A stretch of DNA of 64,000 bases from an uncultured Eubacteriales bacterium (GTDB taxonomy: Bacteria; Bacillota; Clostridia; Peptostreptococcales; Anaerovoracaceae): NCBI GenBank assembly GCA_910583765.1, contig CAJTYS010000012.1, positions 1-64,000 on the forward strand, in the 5' to 3' direction. The position numbers and the translations under genes are program-made. Shown here one piece after another: positions 51,024 through 59,282 of the stretch; positions within the stretch are counted from its first letter, which is position 1, and each line of letters opens with the position of its first letter. The notes under the pieces were generated by a model, which ran no database searches, was not told the origin of the DNA, and saw only the letters and a program-made list of their open reading frames with translations.

Positions 51024-51076
51024 AAAAAACCTCCTATAATAAAAGGTATACAAAATAAAAGAACAGGAGGTTTTTT
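51024..51076 (+). promoter_or_regulatory. Inverted repeat that can hide the resolvase ribosome site
   Basis: AAAAAACCTCCT (51024-51035) pairs perfectly with AGGAGGTTTTTT (51065-51076), which is the ribosome site of the next gene. A TATAAT (51035-51040) lies at the left arm, so a transcript starting there lacks the blocking arm. Read-through RNA would be blocked, or terminated at the T-run. Confidence 0.5.
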
Positions 51077-51077
51077 A

Positions 51078-51674
51078 ATGCAGAAAACGATTTATGGTTA
51101 TGCGCGGGTATCTACGAAAGAGCAGTGCGAGGACCGGCAGATCCTGGCTTTGACTCGATTTTCCGTAAAAAAAGAAAATTTGTATTTGGACAAGCTCAGC
51201 GGGAAGGATTTCAATCGTCCCCAGTACAAAAAGCTGATGAAAAAGCTGCGTCAGGGCGATACGCTGGCGATTCAGTCCATTGACCGGTTGGGTAGGGATT
51301 ATGAGGAGATCCAGAATCAATGGCGAATCATCACCAAGGAAAAGCAGGTGGACATCGTAGTTTTGGACATGCCTTTGCTGGACACTCGACAGTCGGAAAA
51401 AAATCTCATAGGGACCTTTATTTCCGATCTTGTGCTGCAGATCCTGTCCTATGTGGCGCAGACAGAGCGGGAAAAGATCCGGCAGCGTCAGAAAGAGGGA
51501 ATTGCTGCGGCCAGGCTGCGGGGCGTAAAGTTCGGCAGGCCCAGAAAAGAAGTCCCAGAGGAATTTTATCATCTGAAATCCCAGTGGGAAAACAAAAAAA
51601 TCAGTTCAAGGGAAGCTGCCTGCAAATTGGAAATTTCTCAAGACACGTTTCTCAGATGGGTGCGCGGGGAATGA
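51078..51674 (+). CDS. Small serine recombinase (resolvase/invertase family)
   Basis: 198 aa. The catalytic serine is in YGYARVSTKEQ, with IQSIDRLGRDYEEI and LQILSYVAQTEREKIRQRQK (E helix, about residues 122-141), and a C-terminal HTH (SREAACKLEISQDTFLRWVR). Same family as the protein at 20339, though the sequences differ clearly. The start at 51078 has AGGAGG 7 nt before it, within an inverted repeat. No invertible DNA or transposon is visible beside it. Confidence 0.88.
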   Translation: MQKTIYGYARVSTKEQCEDRQILALTRFSVKKENLYLDKLSGKDFNRPQYKKLMKKLRQGDTLAIQSIDRLGRDYEEIQNQWRIITKEKQVDIVVLDMPLLDTRQSEKNLIGTFISDLVLQILSYVAQTEREKIRQRQKEGIAAARLRGVKFGRPRKEVPEEFYHLKSQWENKKISSREAACKLEISQDTFLRWVRGE

Positions 51675-51987
51675 AAACATAGAATTCTGCGATATAAAGT
51701 GTGAAAATTGTGAGGAAAAAGTAGGAAATTCCGTTCTCTGCCATCAGGAAAAAGTAGAGAATGTCGTGCAGCGCATTCGTACATATTTTTCTGCGAATCA
51801 GGCATGTCAGCCGGCAAAAAGGCCTGTTTTCTTCTCAAATCTATTATACCTTCTTTGCACGAAAAAGTCTGAATTATCGTGCAGGGGCAAATGGGGAAAG
51901 AAAGGAGTGTAATGGGAGAAGAAAAGGCATGGGCTGTGATGAGCCTGTAATCATTCGTGTGTATTGTAGAATAAAGTGAAAACAAAG
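51675..51987. other. Intergenic stretch with one hairpin and a -10-like site
   Basis: TGCACGA...TCGTGCA (51856-51883) and a minus-strand TATAAT (51843-51848) are present, but no coding frame with a ribosome site was found. Nothing else is recognised. Confidence 0.3.
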
Positions 51988-52013
51988 AAGGAACTGCCGC
52001 AGAGCAGTTCCTT
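51988..52013. terminator. Terminator of the mazG operon
   Basis: AAGGAACTGC/GCAGTTCCTT stem followed on the minus strand by CTTTGTTTT. Confidence 0.75.
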
Positions 52014-52039
52014 TGAGTCTTTTGCCGCGGATCCAAAGG

Positions 52040-52417
52040 CTATTTTCCAGCCTTTTCCTCCTGTTTAATCTGTTCCCACAAGCTGAGCCCTTCCTCCACA
52101 GACTCCACTTTCGCGTCCCCAAACACATGGGGATGGCGGCGGATCATCTTTTCGTTCACGCCCTGAACCACGTCTTCAATGGTAAAGCGGCCTTCCTCCG
52201 CTGCGATCTGGGCATGCATCACTACCTGCAGCAGCACGTCTCCCAGTTCTTCGCACAGATTGTCATCATCCCGCTTGTCAATGGCCTCCAGGACTTCGCC
52301 CGTTTCTTCCACAAGACATTCTTTCAGGCTTTCATGGGTCTGTTTGATGTCCCAGGGACAGCCGTTTTCCCCTCGCAGATCAGCGATGGTTTTTACAAAC
52401 GCGTCAAATGCTTTCAT
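52040..52417 (-). CDS. MazG-type nucleotide pyrophosphohydrolase (single domain)
   Basis: 125 aa with the MazG helix motif EETGEVLEAIDKRDDDNLCE (about residues 38-57) and EELGDVLLQVVMHA, i.e. the ExxE...ExxD metal site. It hydrolyses (d)NTPs to monophosphates. It is about half the length of the two-domain E. coli type. Last gene of the minus-strand operon, 5 nt from larE. Confidence 0.88.
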   Translation of the reverse strand: MKAFDAFVKTIADLRGENGCPWDIKQTHESLKECLVEETGEVLEAIDKRDDDNLCEELGDVLLQVVMHAQIAAEEGRFTIEDVVQGVNEKMIRRHPHVFGDAKVESVEEGLSLWEQIKQEEKAGK

Positions 52418-52421
52418 GGCG

Positions 52422-53240
52422 CTACCTCTGCTTTTCGATCTCTTCGTTCAGGCTGCCCATGCGGTAGCCCCCCAGATCCAGAGTCGCGTACAGGAAACCC
52501 GCGTCTTTGATCACATGATTCACCTTGTCCATGAGACTGAGATCAAAGAATTGTCTCCGGTCCGAAGCGCTGACTTCGATCCTGGCCAGGTTTCCATGGT
52601 GCCGCACCCGAACCTGCTCGAATCCTAATTCCCGCAGCGCGGACTCGGCGTTGTAGATCACTTCCATTTTTTCCGCTGTGATGCTTTCTCCGTAAGGGAT
52701 ACGGGAGGCGAGGCAGGCGAAGGCAGGTTTGTTCCAGATCTCGCCGCCAAGGTCTTTCAAGCCCCGGCGCACTTCGGCTTTTGTCAGGCCAGCCTCTTTG
52801 AGCGGGCTGACGATCCCCAGTTCTACCAGAGCCTTGCGGCCAGGCCTGTAGTCTTTCATGTCATCCACATTAGTTCCGTCTACTAGAACAGTGTCCGGAT
52901 AGTCCGCTTTCAGAGCTTCCAGCATGCGTCCAAAGATCGCGCGTTTGCAGATATAACAGCGGTTTGGCGGATTGTCAGCAAAGGATGCCAGAATCTCGTC
53001 GCCCAGGTCAATGATCTCATGCTTGATCCCTTGCTTTCGGCACAGCTGCCGGGCATATGCCACTTCATCCGGAGCAAAGTTCGGCGCGGCGGCAGTGATG
53101 GCCATCACATTGTCACCCAGCACTTTTTTGGCGAACAAAAGCAAAAAGGTACTGTCCACGCCTCCTGAAAACGCCAGTGCCATGCGGCCATATCCTTTTA
53201 AAGTTTCTTCCAGTAAATCCAGCTTTTCTTCGTAGTTCAT
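52422..53240 (-). CDS. larE: ATP-dependent sacrificial sulfur transferase LarE
   Basis: About 272 aa. The PP-loop is in LAFSGGVDSTFLLL (about residues 22-35). The sacrificial cysteine is in KPAFACLASRIPYG (about 170-183). LarE adds sulfur to the nicotinate-derived nickel-pincer cofactor of lactate racemase. The larA, larB and larC genes are not in the window. The second ATG (53240) has the better 5-nt spacing from AGGAGG; the first is 53243. Confidence 0.88.
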   Translation of the reverse strand: MNYEEKLDLLEETLKGYGRMALAFSGGVDSTFLLLFAKKVLGDNVMAITAAAPNFAPDEVAYARQLCRKQGIKHEIIDLGDEILASFADNPPNRCYICKRAIFGRMLEALKADYPDTVLVDGTNVDDMKDYRPGRKALVELGIVSPLKEAGLTKAEVRRGLKDLGGEIWNKPAFACLASRIPYGESITAEKMEVIYNAESALRELGFEQVRVRHHGNLARIEVSASDRRQFFDLSLMDKVNHVIKDAGFLYATLDLGGYRMGSLNEEIEKQR

Positions 53241-53249
53241 CATGTCCTC

Positions 53250-53804
53250 CTATTGTTCTGCGCGCTGTTCGCATGCGCGCATTGCTAAGATTGTTTCTTG
53301 AAATAGTTCGTCCAATTCCCAGCCCAGCATTTCCGCTCCCTGGCGAATCACATCTCGGGAGCAGCCTGCGGCGAATTTCTTGTCTTTGAATTTTTTCTTT
53401 AGGGATTTCACTTCCATGTCCTGCACGCTCTTGGAAGGCCGCATCAGCGCGCAGGCGCCGATCAGTCCCGTCAGTTCATCTGTGGCAAATAGCACTTTCT
53501 CCATCTGGTGGGTGGGTTCGATATCGCAGCACAGTCCATAGCCGTGGGAACAGACGGAACGAATGAAATCCTCATCCAAGCCGCCCTCCCGCAGGAGTTC
53601 CGGCGCTTTCTGGCAGTGCTCTTCCGGGTATTGTTCAAAGTCAATGTCGTGGAGCAACCCCACGAGACCCCAGTATTCTGGGTCAAATCCCAGCTTTTCC
53701 GCGAAATAGCGCATGGTGCCCTCTACTGTCAGGGCATGCTGGATGTGAAAGGCCTCTTTATTATATGTTTTCAGCAGCGCTAAGGCTGCGTCTCTTGTGA
53801 TCAT
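53250..53804 (-). CDS. HDIG-domain metal-dependent phosphohydrolase-like protein
   Basis: 184 aa with FHIQHALTVEG and LVGLLHDIDFEQYPEEHCQK (about residues 46-65; HD motif), and a later SVCSHGYG His. HD hydrolases act on nucleotides or related phosphates. AGGAGG precedes the ATG. It lies between the EamA transporter and larE genes in one operon. Substrate unknown. Confidence 0.82.
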   Translation of the reverse strand: MITRDAALALLKTYNKEAFHIQHALTVEGTMRYFAEKLGFDPEYWGLVGLLHDIDFEQYPEEHCQKAPELLREGGLDEDFIRSVCSHGYGLCCDIEPTHQMEKVLFATDELTGLIGACALMRPSKSVQDMEVKSLKKKFKDKKFAAGCSRDVIRQGAEMLGWELDELFQETILAMRACEQRAEQ

Positions 53805-53818
53805 AATTTCCTCCTATT

Positions 53819-54757
53819 CTATTTCTGATCGTTTTGCGCCAGCCGTTCTTCTTTAGAAGGCAGCTGGGCGATGATGATGGCGGCAAACATGATGATACAG
53901 CCCAGGAGCTCCCGCAATGCCATTTGCTCGTGGAGAATGATGGCTCCGGAAATCACTGCGAACACGGATTCCAGGCTCATGAGCATGGCCGCGATAGTCG
54001 GGTTGGTGTCCTTTTGCGCCACGATCTGCAGGGTATAGCCCACGCCGCAGGACAGCACGCCGGCATAGAGCAGAGGCAGCCAGCAGGTCAGGATATTGGA
54101 CAGCACAGGCGTTTCCATGGCGAACATGGGGACCAGGGAAATTGCGCCGCACACAAAGAACTGGATGCAGGACATTTTTACTCCGTCTGTTTTTGGCGAA
54201 AAGTAGTCGATGACCAGAATGTGCATGGTAAAACCAAGCGCGCAGAGCAGCACCAAAAAGTCGCCTTTGCTCAGGGAAAAGCCTTCCTTCACGCACAGCA
54301 GATAAAGCCCGACCACTGCCATGCCCACGCAGAGCCACAGGATGGGTTTGATTCTTTTCCCGATGAAGATGCCCATGATCGGGACCAGCACGATGTAAAG
54401 GGCTGTGATGAATCCCGCTTTCCCAGCAGTGGTGTAGGCAAGGCCGGCCTGCTGCAGGGAGCTGGCGATGAACAGGACGATGCCGCAGGAAACGCCTCCC
54501 AGGATCAGGGTCTTCCTTTGTGTGCGTTTTTCTTCCTCTGAAAGTTCCTGCTCAGCGGCTTTTTTGCCTTCTGGGGAAGATTTCCCTTTCATGAACAAGA
54601 TCACCGGCAGCAGGGCAATGCCGCCGATCAGGGAACGCAGTCCATTGAAGGTAAAAGGCTCGATATAATCCATGCCTGACCGCTGAGCCACGAACGCGGA
54701 ACCCCAAATAAAGGCAGTCAGAAGGAGCATCAGATTGCCCCGTAATTTTTTGTTCAT
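53819..54757 (-). CDS. EamA/DMT-family transporter
   Basis: 312 aa, ten membrane helices in two EamA repeats: LMLLLTAFIWGSAFVAQRSG (about residues 9-28) and the second (about 165-290). A charged loop (KGKSSPEGKKAAEQELSEEE, about 62-81) separates helices 2 and 3. It probably exports or imports a metabolite. The ATG at 54757 follows a GGTGG site; the upstream frame to 54823 is less likely. First gene of the operon with HD, larE and mazG. Confidence 0.87.
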   Translation of the reverse strand: MNKKLRGNLMLLLTAFIWGSAFVAQRSGMDYIEPFTFNGLRSLIGGIALLPVILFMKGKSSPEGKKAAEQELSEEEKRTQRKTLILGGVSCGIVLFIASSLQQAGLAYTTAGKAGFITALYIVLVPIMGIFIGKRIKPILWLCVGMAVVGLYLLCVKEGFSLSKGDFLVLLCALGFTMHILVIDYFSPKTDGVKMSCIQFFVCGAISLVPMFAMETPVLSNILTCWLPLLYAGVLSCGVGYTLQIVAQKDTNPTIAAMLMSLESVFAVISGAIILHEQMALRELLGCIIMFAAIIIAQLPSKEERLAQNDQK

Positions 54758-55006
54758 AAAACCACCATTTCCTTTGATATTGATGTAGAGATCGCATTCC
54801 TGAAAGTTCAGGAACACCGGCAAAGCTTTCCACTAAAAGAGGTTAGCGTTGCTCTTTTTAGATATGTTTATTCTAACCAGATTAAGGCAAACTTTCAAGT
54901 GTTTTTCGACTGTTTTCCAGCGGAAACCTGTACTTCATCAAAAGGCTATGGTAAAATCGTTTTATGTGTCATGAAGTGAAAAAAGTGGAAAGGGGAGATG
55001 CTTCCA

Positions 55007-56122
55007 ATGACAGAGCAGGAATTGAGACAAGTCGCAGATGCTATTGAGGGTTTAAAGGAAGAGGCCATGGAATCTGCCAGACAGCGCCAGGAGTCTTTGG
55101 CAAAACCGCCGGGCAGCCTGGGAGTTCTGGAGGATATTTCCGTGCGAATGGCAGGGATCACGGGAAAGGTGAAAAATCAGATTGAGAAAACGTGTGTGGT
55201 GGTCATGTGCGCAGATAATGGCGTGGTGGAGGAAAACGTGGCTTCCGCGCCTCAGAGCGTCACTTTGGCACAGACCATTAATTTCACCAGGCGGCTCACG
55301 GGAGTGGGAGCTTTAGCGGAAAGTTTTGGCAGTGACCTTCTGATCGTGGACGTGGGGATCAACGGTCATGTGCCGGAGCGCCTTTATGTCCAGGAGCCCT
55401 TTTCCGACACCCGCAAGATCGTGAACCGGCGAATCGCCAGCGGAACCCGCAATCTGGCCAAGGAGCCGGCTATGACCAGGGAGCAGGCGCTGCGGGCCAT
55501 TGAGATTGGTTTGGAAATGGCGGCCGCGGTGAAGCGGGCCGGGCACAGCGTGTTTGGCATCGGTGAAATGGGCATTGGAAACACCACGACCAGCGCGGCC
55601 ATCCTTTCTGCTGTCACAGGACATCCAGCCTCACGGACAGTGGGAAAAGGCGGCGGCATCGTGGAGGCCAGCTTTGTGCGAAAACAAGAGATCGTGGACG
55701 CGGCCAGGGAGCGGTGCCAGGGCAAAGACATGCTTTCCATTTTGGCGGAAGCCGGCGGCTTTGACATCGCGGCCATGGCAGGGGCTTTTATCGGAGCGGC
55801 GGTGAATCGAGTGCCAGTGGTCATCGATGGGTACATCTCCGTGGTGGCGGCTCTAGTGGCCGCAAAGCTCGCGCCTGCCTGCGTTCCTTATATGTTCGCT
55901 TCTCACAAATCCTACGAGCAGGGGTACAATCTAGCCATGGACGAACTGGGCCTTTCGCCTTTTCTGCATCTGGGCATGCGTTTGGGAGAAGGGAGCGGCT
56001 GCCCTCTGGCTTTTAAGATCATGGAAGGGGCCTGCGGCGTGATGAACCGCATGGCGACCTTTGAAGAAGCGGAGATCAATGACGAGTATTTGGAAGAGAT
56101 CCGAAAGGGAGATTGTTTCTAA
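55007..56122 (+). CDS. cobT: Nicotinate-nucleotide-dimethylbenzimidazole phosphoribosyltransferase
   Basis: 371 aa with the family motifs KPPGSLGVLEDISVRMAGIT (about residues 30-49), CADNGVVEENVASAPQSVT and IGEMGIGNTTTSAAI, and the C-terminal LGMRLGEGSGCPLA. It activates the lower-ligand base for the cobalamin nucleotide loop. GGGGAG 9 nt before the ATG at 55007 is the better site; 54998 overlaps it. The stop overlaps the cobU start (TAATG). No cobalamin riboswitch is visible upstream. Confidence 0.95.
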   Translation: MTEQELRQVADAIEGLKEEAMESARQRQESLAKPPGSLGVLEDISVRMAGITGKVKNQIEKTCVVVMCADNGVVEENVASAPQSVTLAQTINFTRRLTGVGALAESFGSDLLIVDVGINGHVPERLYVQEPFSDTRKIVNRRIASGTRNLAKEPAMTREQALRAIEIGLEMAAAVKRAGHSVFGIGEMGIGNTTTSAAILSAVTGHPASRTVGKGGGIVEASFVRKQEIVDAARERCQGKDMLSILAEAGGFDIAAMAGAFIGAAVNRVPVVIDGYISVVAALVAAKLAPACVPYMFASHKSYEQGYNLAMDELGLSPFLHLGMRLGEGSGCPLAFKIMEGACGVMNRMATFEEAEINDEYLEEIRKGDCF

Positions 56123-56652
56123 TGAACTGGTTCGTTAGCGGCGGCTGCAAAAATGGCAAGTCCTATTTTGCCCAGGAACAAGCGAAAAAAATGGCAGTGG
56201 AAAAAAGCGCGCCCCTTTATTATCTGGCCACGATGATTCCCGCGGATGGTGAAGATCAGGCCCGAATCAGGCGGCACGTCAGGGAACGGGAAGGTTGGGG
56301 CTTTATGACCATCGAGCAGGGACGGGACATCTGCGGGGCTTTGGAAAAGGCGGACCCCACAGGCGTTTTTCTATTGGACAGTGTCACTGCCTTGTTATCC
56401 AATGAGATGTTCAGCGCTTCGGGGCAGGTGGACCAGGCAGCGCCGGAGCGGGTGCGGGCTGGGCTTTTGGAATTCGCGGAGCGGACGGGAAACACCATCT
56501 TTGTTTCGGATTTCATTTATTCAGACGCCCTTCAATATGACCAGCTGACAGAAGCTTACCGCAAAGGCTTAGCGGACTGTGACCGGGCTTTGGCCCAGGT
56601 CTGCGGCCAGGTGGCGGAGGTTTGTTACGGGAACCGGTATTTTTTCAAGTGA
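56122..56652 (+). CDS. cobU: Adenosylcobinamide kinase/guanylyltransferase
   Basis: 176 aa with SGGCKNGKSYFAQEQAKKMA (P-loop, about residues 6-25), LYYLATM and FLLDSVTALLSNEM. It phosphorylates adenosylcobinamide and then adds GMP. The start at 56122 shares bases with the cobT stop. The P-loop reads GGCKNGKS rather than the more common GGxRSGKS. Confidence 0.9.
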   Translation: MNWFVSGGCKNGKSYFAQEQAKKMAVEKSAPLYYLATMIPADGEDQARIRRHVREREGWGFMTIEQGRDICGALEKADPTGVFLLDSVTALLSNEMFSASGQVDQAAPERVRAGLLEFAERTGNTIFVSDFIYSDALQYDQLTEAYRKGLADCDRALAQVCGQVAEVCYGNRYFFK

Positions 56653-56682
56653 AGAAGGCGAAGAAGCAAGAAAGAGGCAAGT

Positions 56683-57495
56683 ATGAAATTGATGACTGGG
56701 TTTTTTATGGCATGGGGAAACTTTTGCGCCATTCCCTGCCCCTGGAAGCTGTGGGATGAAAAGGCTCGGAACTTGATGCTGGTCATGTTTCCTTTGGTGG
56801 GAGTCATTATCGGCATGATTTGGTACGGGATGTACTGGATTTTTTATTATCTGGGAATGCCCATCCCGCTTTTCGCGGCGCTCATGACTGCGTATCCATT
56901 CGCGGTCAGCGGGTTCATTCATTTGGACGGGTTCATGGACTGCAATGACGCGATCCTTTCCCGCAGGCCGCTGGCAGAGCGCCAGCGGATCTTGAAAGAC
57001 TCTCATGTGGGGGCTTTCGCAGTGATCACCACAGTGATCCTGTTCCTGGTGTTTTTCGGAGCCATGTGGTCCCTGCTGGAAATGAAGTCGCCTCTCAGGA
57101 TGTGGTGCCTTGCCATGGCGCCAGTGCTCTCCAGAGCCATGTCAGCGAGAGCAGCCATGACGAAGACGCCCCTTTCCACCAGCCAGTACGAGAGATCGTT
57201 CCACGAAGGAACAGAGCATAGGAGCATTCCTTGTTTTATCTGGCTGGCCGCGGCGGTGGTCATGGTGGTGGAAGGGATCCTGCTGGAGGGCGGCCTGGCC
57301 ATGGATGGAGGGGCCGCACTGCTATGCGGGCTGACTCCTGCTGTCACAGCGGCGTGCCAATTGGCAGCGTCCCTGATCAGCGGGGCTTACGCAAGAAAAC
57401 AATTAGGAGGAATGAGCGGCGACATCGCGGGTTACATGCTGGTATGGAGCGAACTGGCGGCAGTGGTGTCTTTGTTGCTAGTATTTGGAACATGA
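56683..57495 (+). CDS. cobS: Adenosylcobinamide-GDP ribazoletransferase (cobalamin synthase)
   Basis: 270 aa integral membrane protein with the CobS motif SGFIHLDGFMDCNDAILSRR (about residues 72-91) and DSHVGAFAVITTVI. It joins adenosylcobinamide-GDP to ribazole in the membrane. It follows cobU by 30 nt and its stop overlaps the next ATG (ATGA). Confidence 0.93.
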   Translation: MKLMTGFFMAWGNFCAIPCPWKLWDEKARNLMLVMFPLVGVIIGMIWYGMYWIFYYLGMPIPLFAALMTAYPFAVSGFIHLDGFMDCNDAILSRRPLAERQRILKDSHVGAFAVITTVILFLVFFGAMWSLLEMKSPLRMWCLAMAPVLSRAMSARAAMTKTPLSTSQYERSFHEGTEHRSIPCFIWLAAAVVMVVEGILLEGGLAMDGGAALLCGLTPAVTAACQLAASLISGAYARKQLGGMSGDIAGYMLVWSELAAVVSLLLVFGT

Positions 57496-57875
57496 AATTG
57501 ATCATCGGAGGCGCGTACCAGGGAAAGCTGGATTATGCGAAAGAACATTTTGGCGTGGAGCAGGTGTTTACTTGCAGCAGGGAGCTGGCGGAGCTGGATT
57601 TTTCCAAAGACGCCATATACGGGCTGGAGGATTTTGTCCTGGCCTGTGTGCGCGGCGGCGTGGAAGCTAAAGATTATTTGATGGAAAATCAGGAAAAGCT
57701 GGCGGATCAGGTTATCATCTGCACAGATGTTTCTCAGGGCATCGTGCCCATGGAAAAGGAACTGCGGGACATGCGGGAAATGACAGGAAGAGCAATGGTG
57801 TGGCTGGCAAAAGAGGCGGACCGCGTGGTCAGGGTCTTTTGCGGCCTGGGACAGGAAATAAAGGGGAAACAATGA
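57492..57875 (+). CDS. Short CobU-like P-loop protein
   Basis: 127 aa beginning MKLIIGGAYQGKLDYAKEHF, a CobU-type loop (GGAYQGK), with IICTDVSQGIVPMEKELRDM (about residues 80-99). It is shorter than CobU (176 aa) and lacks the classical guanylyltransferase His site, so it may be a kinase-only or regulatory paralogue. Translation is coupled to cobS (ATGA) and cobC (ATGA). Such CobU-like genes occur in clostridial cob operons; the role is not established. Confidence 0.7.
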   Translation: MKLIIGGAYQGKLDYAKEHFGVEQVFTCSRELAELDFSKDAIYGLEDFVLACVRGGVEAKDYLMENQEKLADQVIICTDVSQGIVPMEKELRDMREMTGRAMVWLAKEADRVVRVFCGLGQEIKGKQ

Positions 57876-58492
57876 AATCACAGATACATTTGATACGACA
57901 CGGCATCACAGAAGGAAACCAAAAAAAGCTTTACTACGGCGCAGCGGACATCCCTCTCGCGGAAGAAGGAATCGCGGGCCTGCGGGAACTGGTGAAGCAG
58001 GGGATCTACCCCTTGGTCGAAGAGGGTGATTTTTATACCACGGGAATGCTGCGGACGGAACAGACATTGGCTCTGATATACGGAGAAGTGGCCCATCAGC
58101 AGATCGAAGAACTGCGGGAAATGAATTTCGGACAGTTTGAAATGAAAAGCTACAAGGAGCTGAAAGATGTGCCGGAGTACGCGGCGTGGAGCAGCGACCA
58201 AACTGGCTGGGCGGAAAGCCCTGGGGGTGAGAGCATCAATGGGTTCGGGAACCGGATCAGCGAGGGCCTGAAAATCCTCATTGGCAGGCACCGGCTGAAA
58301 GAGCTGTCTGTGCGCCACAGCGGGAATGACGCCATTACCACCATGGTCTGCCACGGCGGGACCATTGCCTCCATCATGGAGCAAAATTTTCCTGGGGAGC
58401 GGGAGCATTTTTATAAATGGATTCCGGATCCGGGCCACGGGTTCACGCTGACCTTGGAAAGCGGGGAAATCGTCAAGTATGTAGCGTTTTAA
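57872..58492 (+). CDS. cobC: Histidine phosphatase CobC-type
   Basis: 206 aa with IHLIRHGITEGNQKKLYYGA (residues 5-24; RHG catalytic motif), REMNFGQFE and TMVCHGGTIASIM (about 150-162, second His). In this operon it probably dephosphorylates alpha-ribazole phosphate or cobalamin phosphate. GGGGAAAC precedes the ATG. Last gene of the cob operon. Confidence 0.87.
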   Translation: MKSQIHLIRHGITEGNQKKLYYGAADIPLAEEGIAGLRELVKQGIYPLVEEGDFYTTGMLRTEQTLALIYGEVAHQQIEELREMNFGQFEMKSYKELKDVPEYAAWSSDQTGWAESPGGESINGFGNRISEGLKILIGRHRLKELSVRHSGNDAITTMVCHGGTIASIMEQNFPGEREHFYKWIPDPGHGFTLTLESGEIVKYVAF

Positions 58493-58565
58493 ATAGAGAA
58501 CGGCAAAAGCGCAACTGCAAAAAATTTGTGATCCAGACTTACCCAAAAGAAAAGGAAATTTGAAC

Positions 58566-59261
58566 ATGTTTTCAATTGCCATTTGCGATGATGAAAAAGC
58601 CATATGCGCACAGATGGAGCAGATTTTTCAAACATACCGAGACAGAGGCATAGCTACGGAAGTTTTTTATAACTGCGAGGAATTGTTTGATTCACTGGCG
58701 CAGGGAGCCTATTTTGATTTGATTTTTTTGGACATCGAATTTCGCCAGATGAACGGCATTGATGTGGGGAAAAAGATTCGGAACGAATTACATAATGACT
58801 GCGTCCAAATTGTTTTCATTTCCGCCAAGCAGGAGTACGCCATGGAGCTTTTTTCCGTCAGGCCGATGAATTTTTTAATTAAGCCCATTTCCCAGCAAGC
58901 GGCTTTGCACAACCTGGAACAGGCCATGGCCCTGTCCAAGCTGTATGATTCCTATTTTGAGTTTCGCTTTGATTCGGAAAACTACAGGGTGCCCTATGGC
59001 GACATTTTGTATTTTGAAAGCACCAACAGAACCGTCAGCATTCATACCAAATATGGTGAAAAGATCTTATACGGGAAGCTGAATGAGATTGAGAAACGCG
59101 CGCCGATTTATTTTATCAGAATCCACCAGTCCTATCTGATCAACCGCTGCTATGTCACATACTGGAAAGCGGATGAAGTGGAAATCGCCAGGCAGGTGAA
59201 GCTGTCGATCAGCAAAAGTTATCAGAAAAAGGTCAGGCAGATTTTATTGCAGGAACAATAA
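58566..59261 (+). CDS. LytTR-type response regulator
   Basis: 231 aa. The receiver domain has FSIAICDDEKAI and the phospho-acceptor Asp in DLIFLDIEFRQMNGIDVG (about residue 57). The LytTR DNA-binding domain covers about 145-230 (ILYFESTNRTVSIHT, FIRIHQSYLINRCYV). AgrA/VirR-like. AAAGGA stands before the ATG. It is the partner of the GHKL kinase 21 nt downstream. It probably controls distant genes; no agrB/agrD peptide genes lie here. Confidence 0.9.
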   Translation: MFSIAICDDEKAICAQMEQIFQTYRDRGIATEVFYNCEELFDSLAQGAYFDLIFLDIEFRQMNGIDVGKKIRNELHNDCVQIVFISAKQEYAMELFSVRPMNFLIKPISQQAALHNLEQAMALSKLYDSYFEFRFDSENYRVPYGDILYFESTNRTVSIHTKYGEKILYGKLNEIEKRAPIYFIRIHQSYLINRCYVTYWKADEVEIARQVKLSISKSYQKKVRQILLQEQ

Positions 59262-59282
59262 ACACGAAGGGAGTCCTATGCT

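Noticed and set aside
54840..55006. Expected cobalamin riboswitch upstream of cobT
   Set aside because: The conserved B12-box sequence was not found in this 165-nt region.
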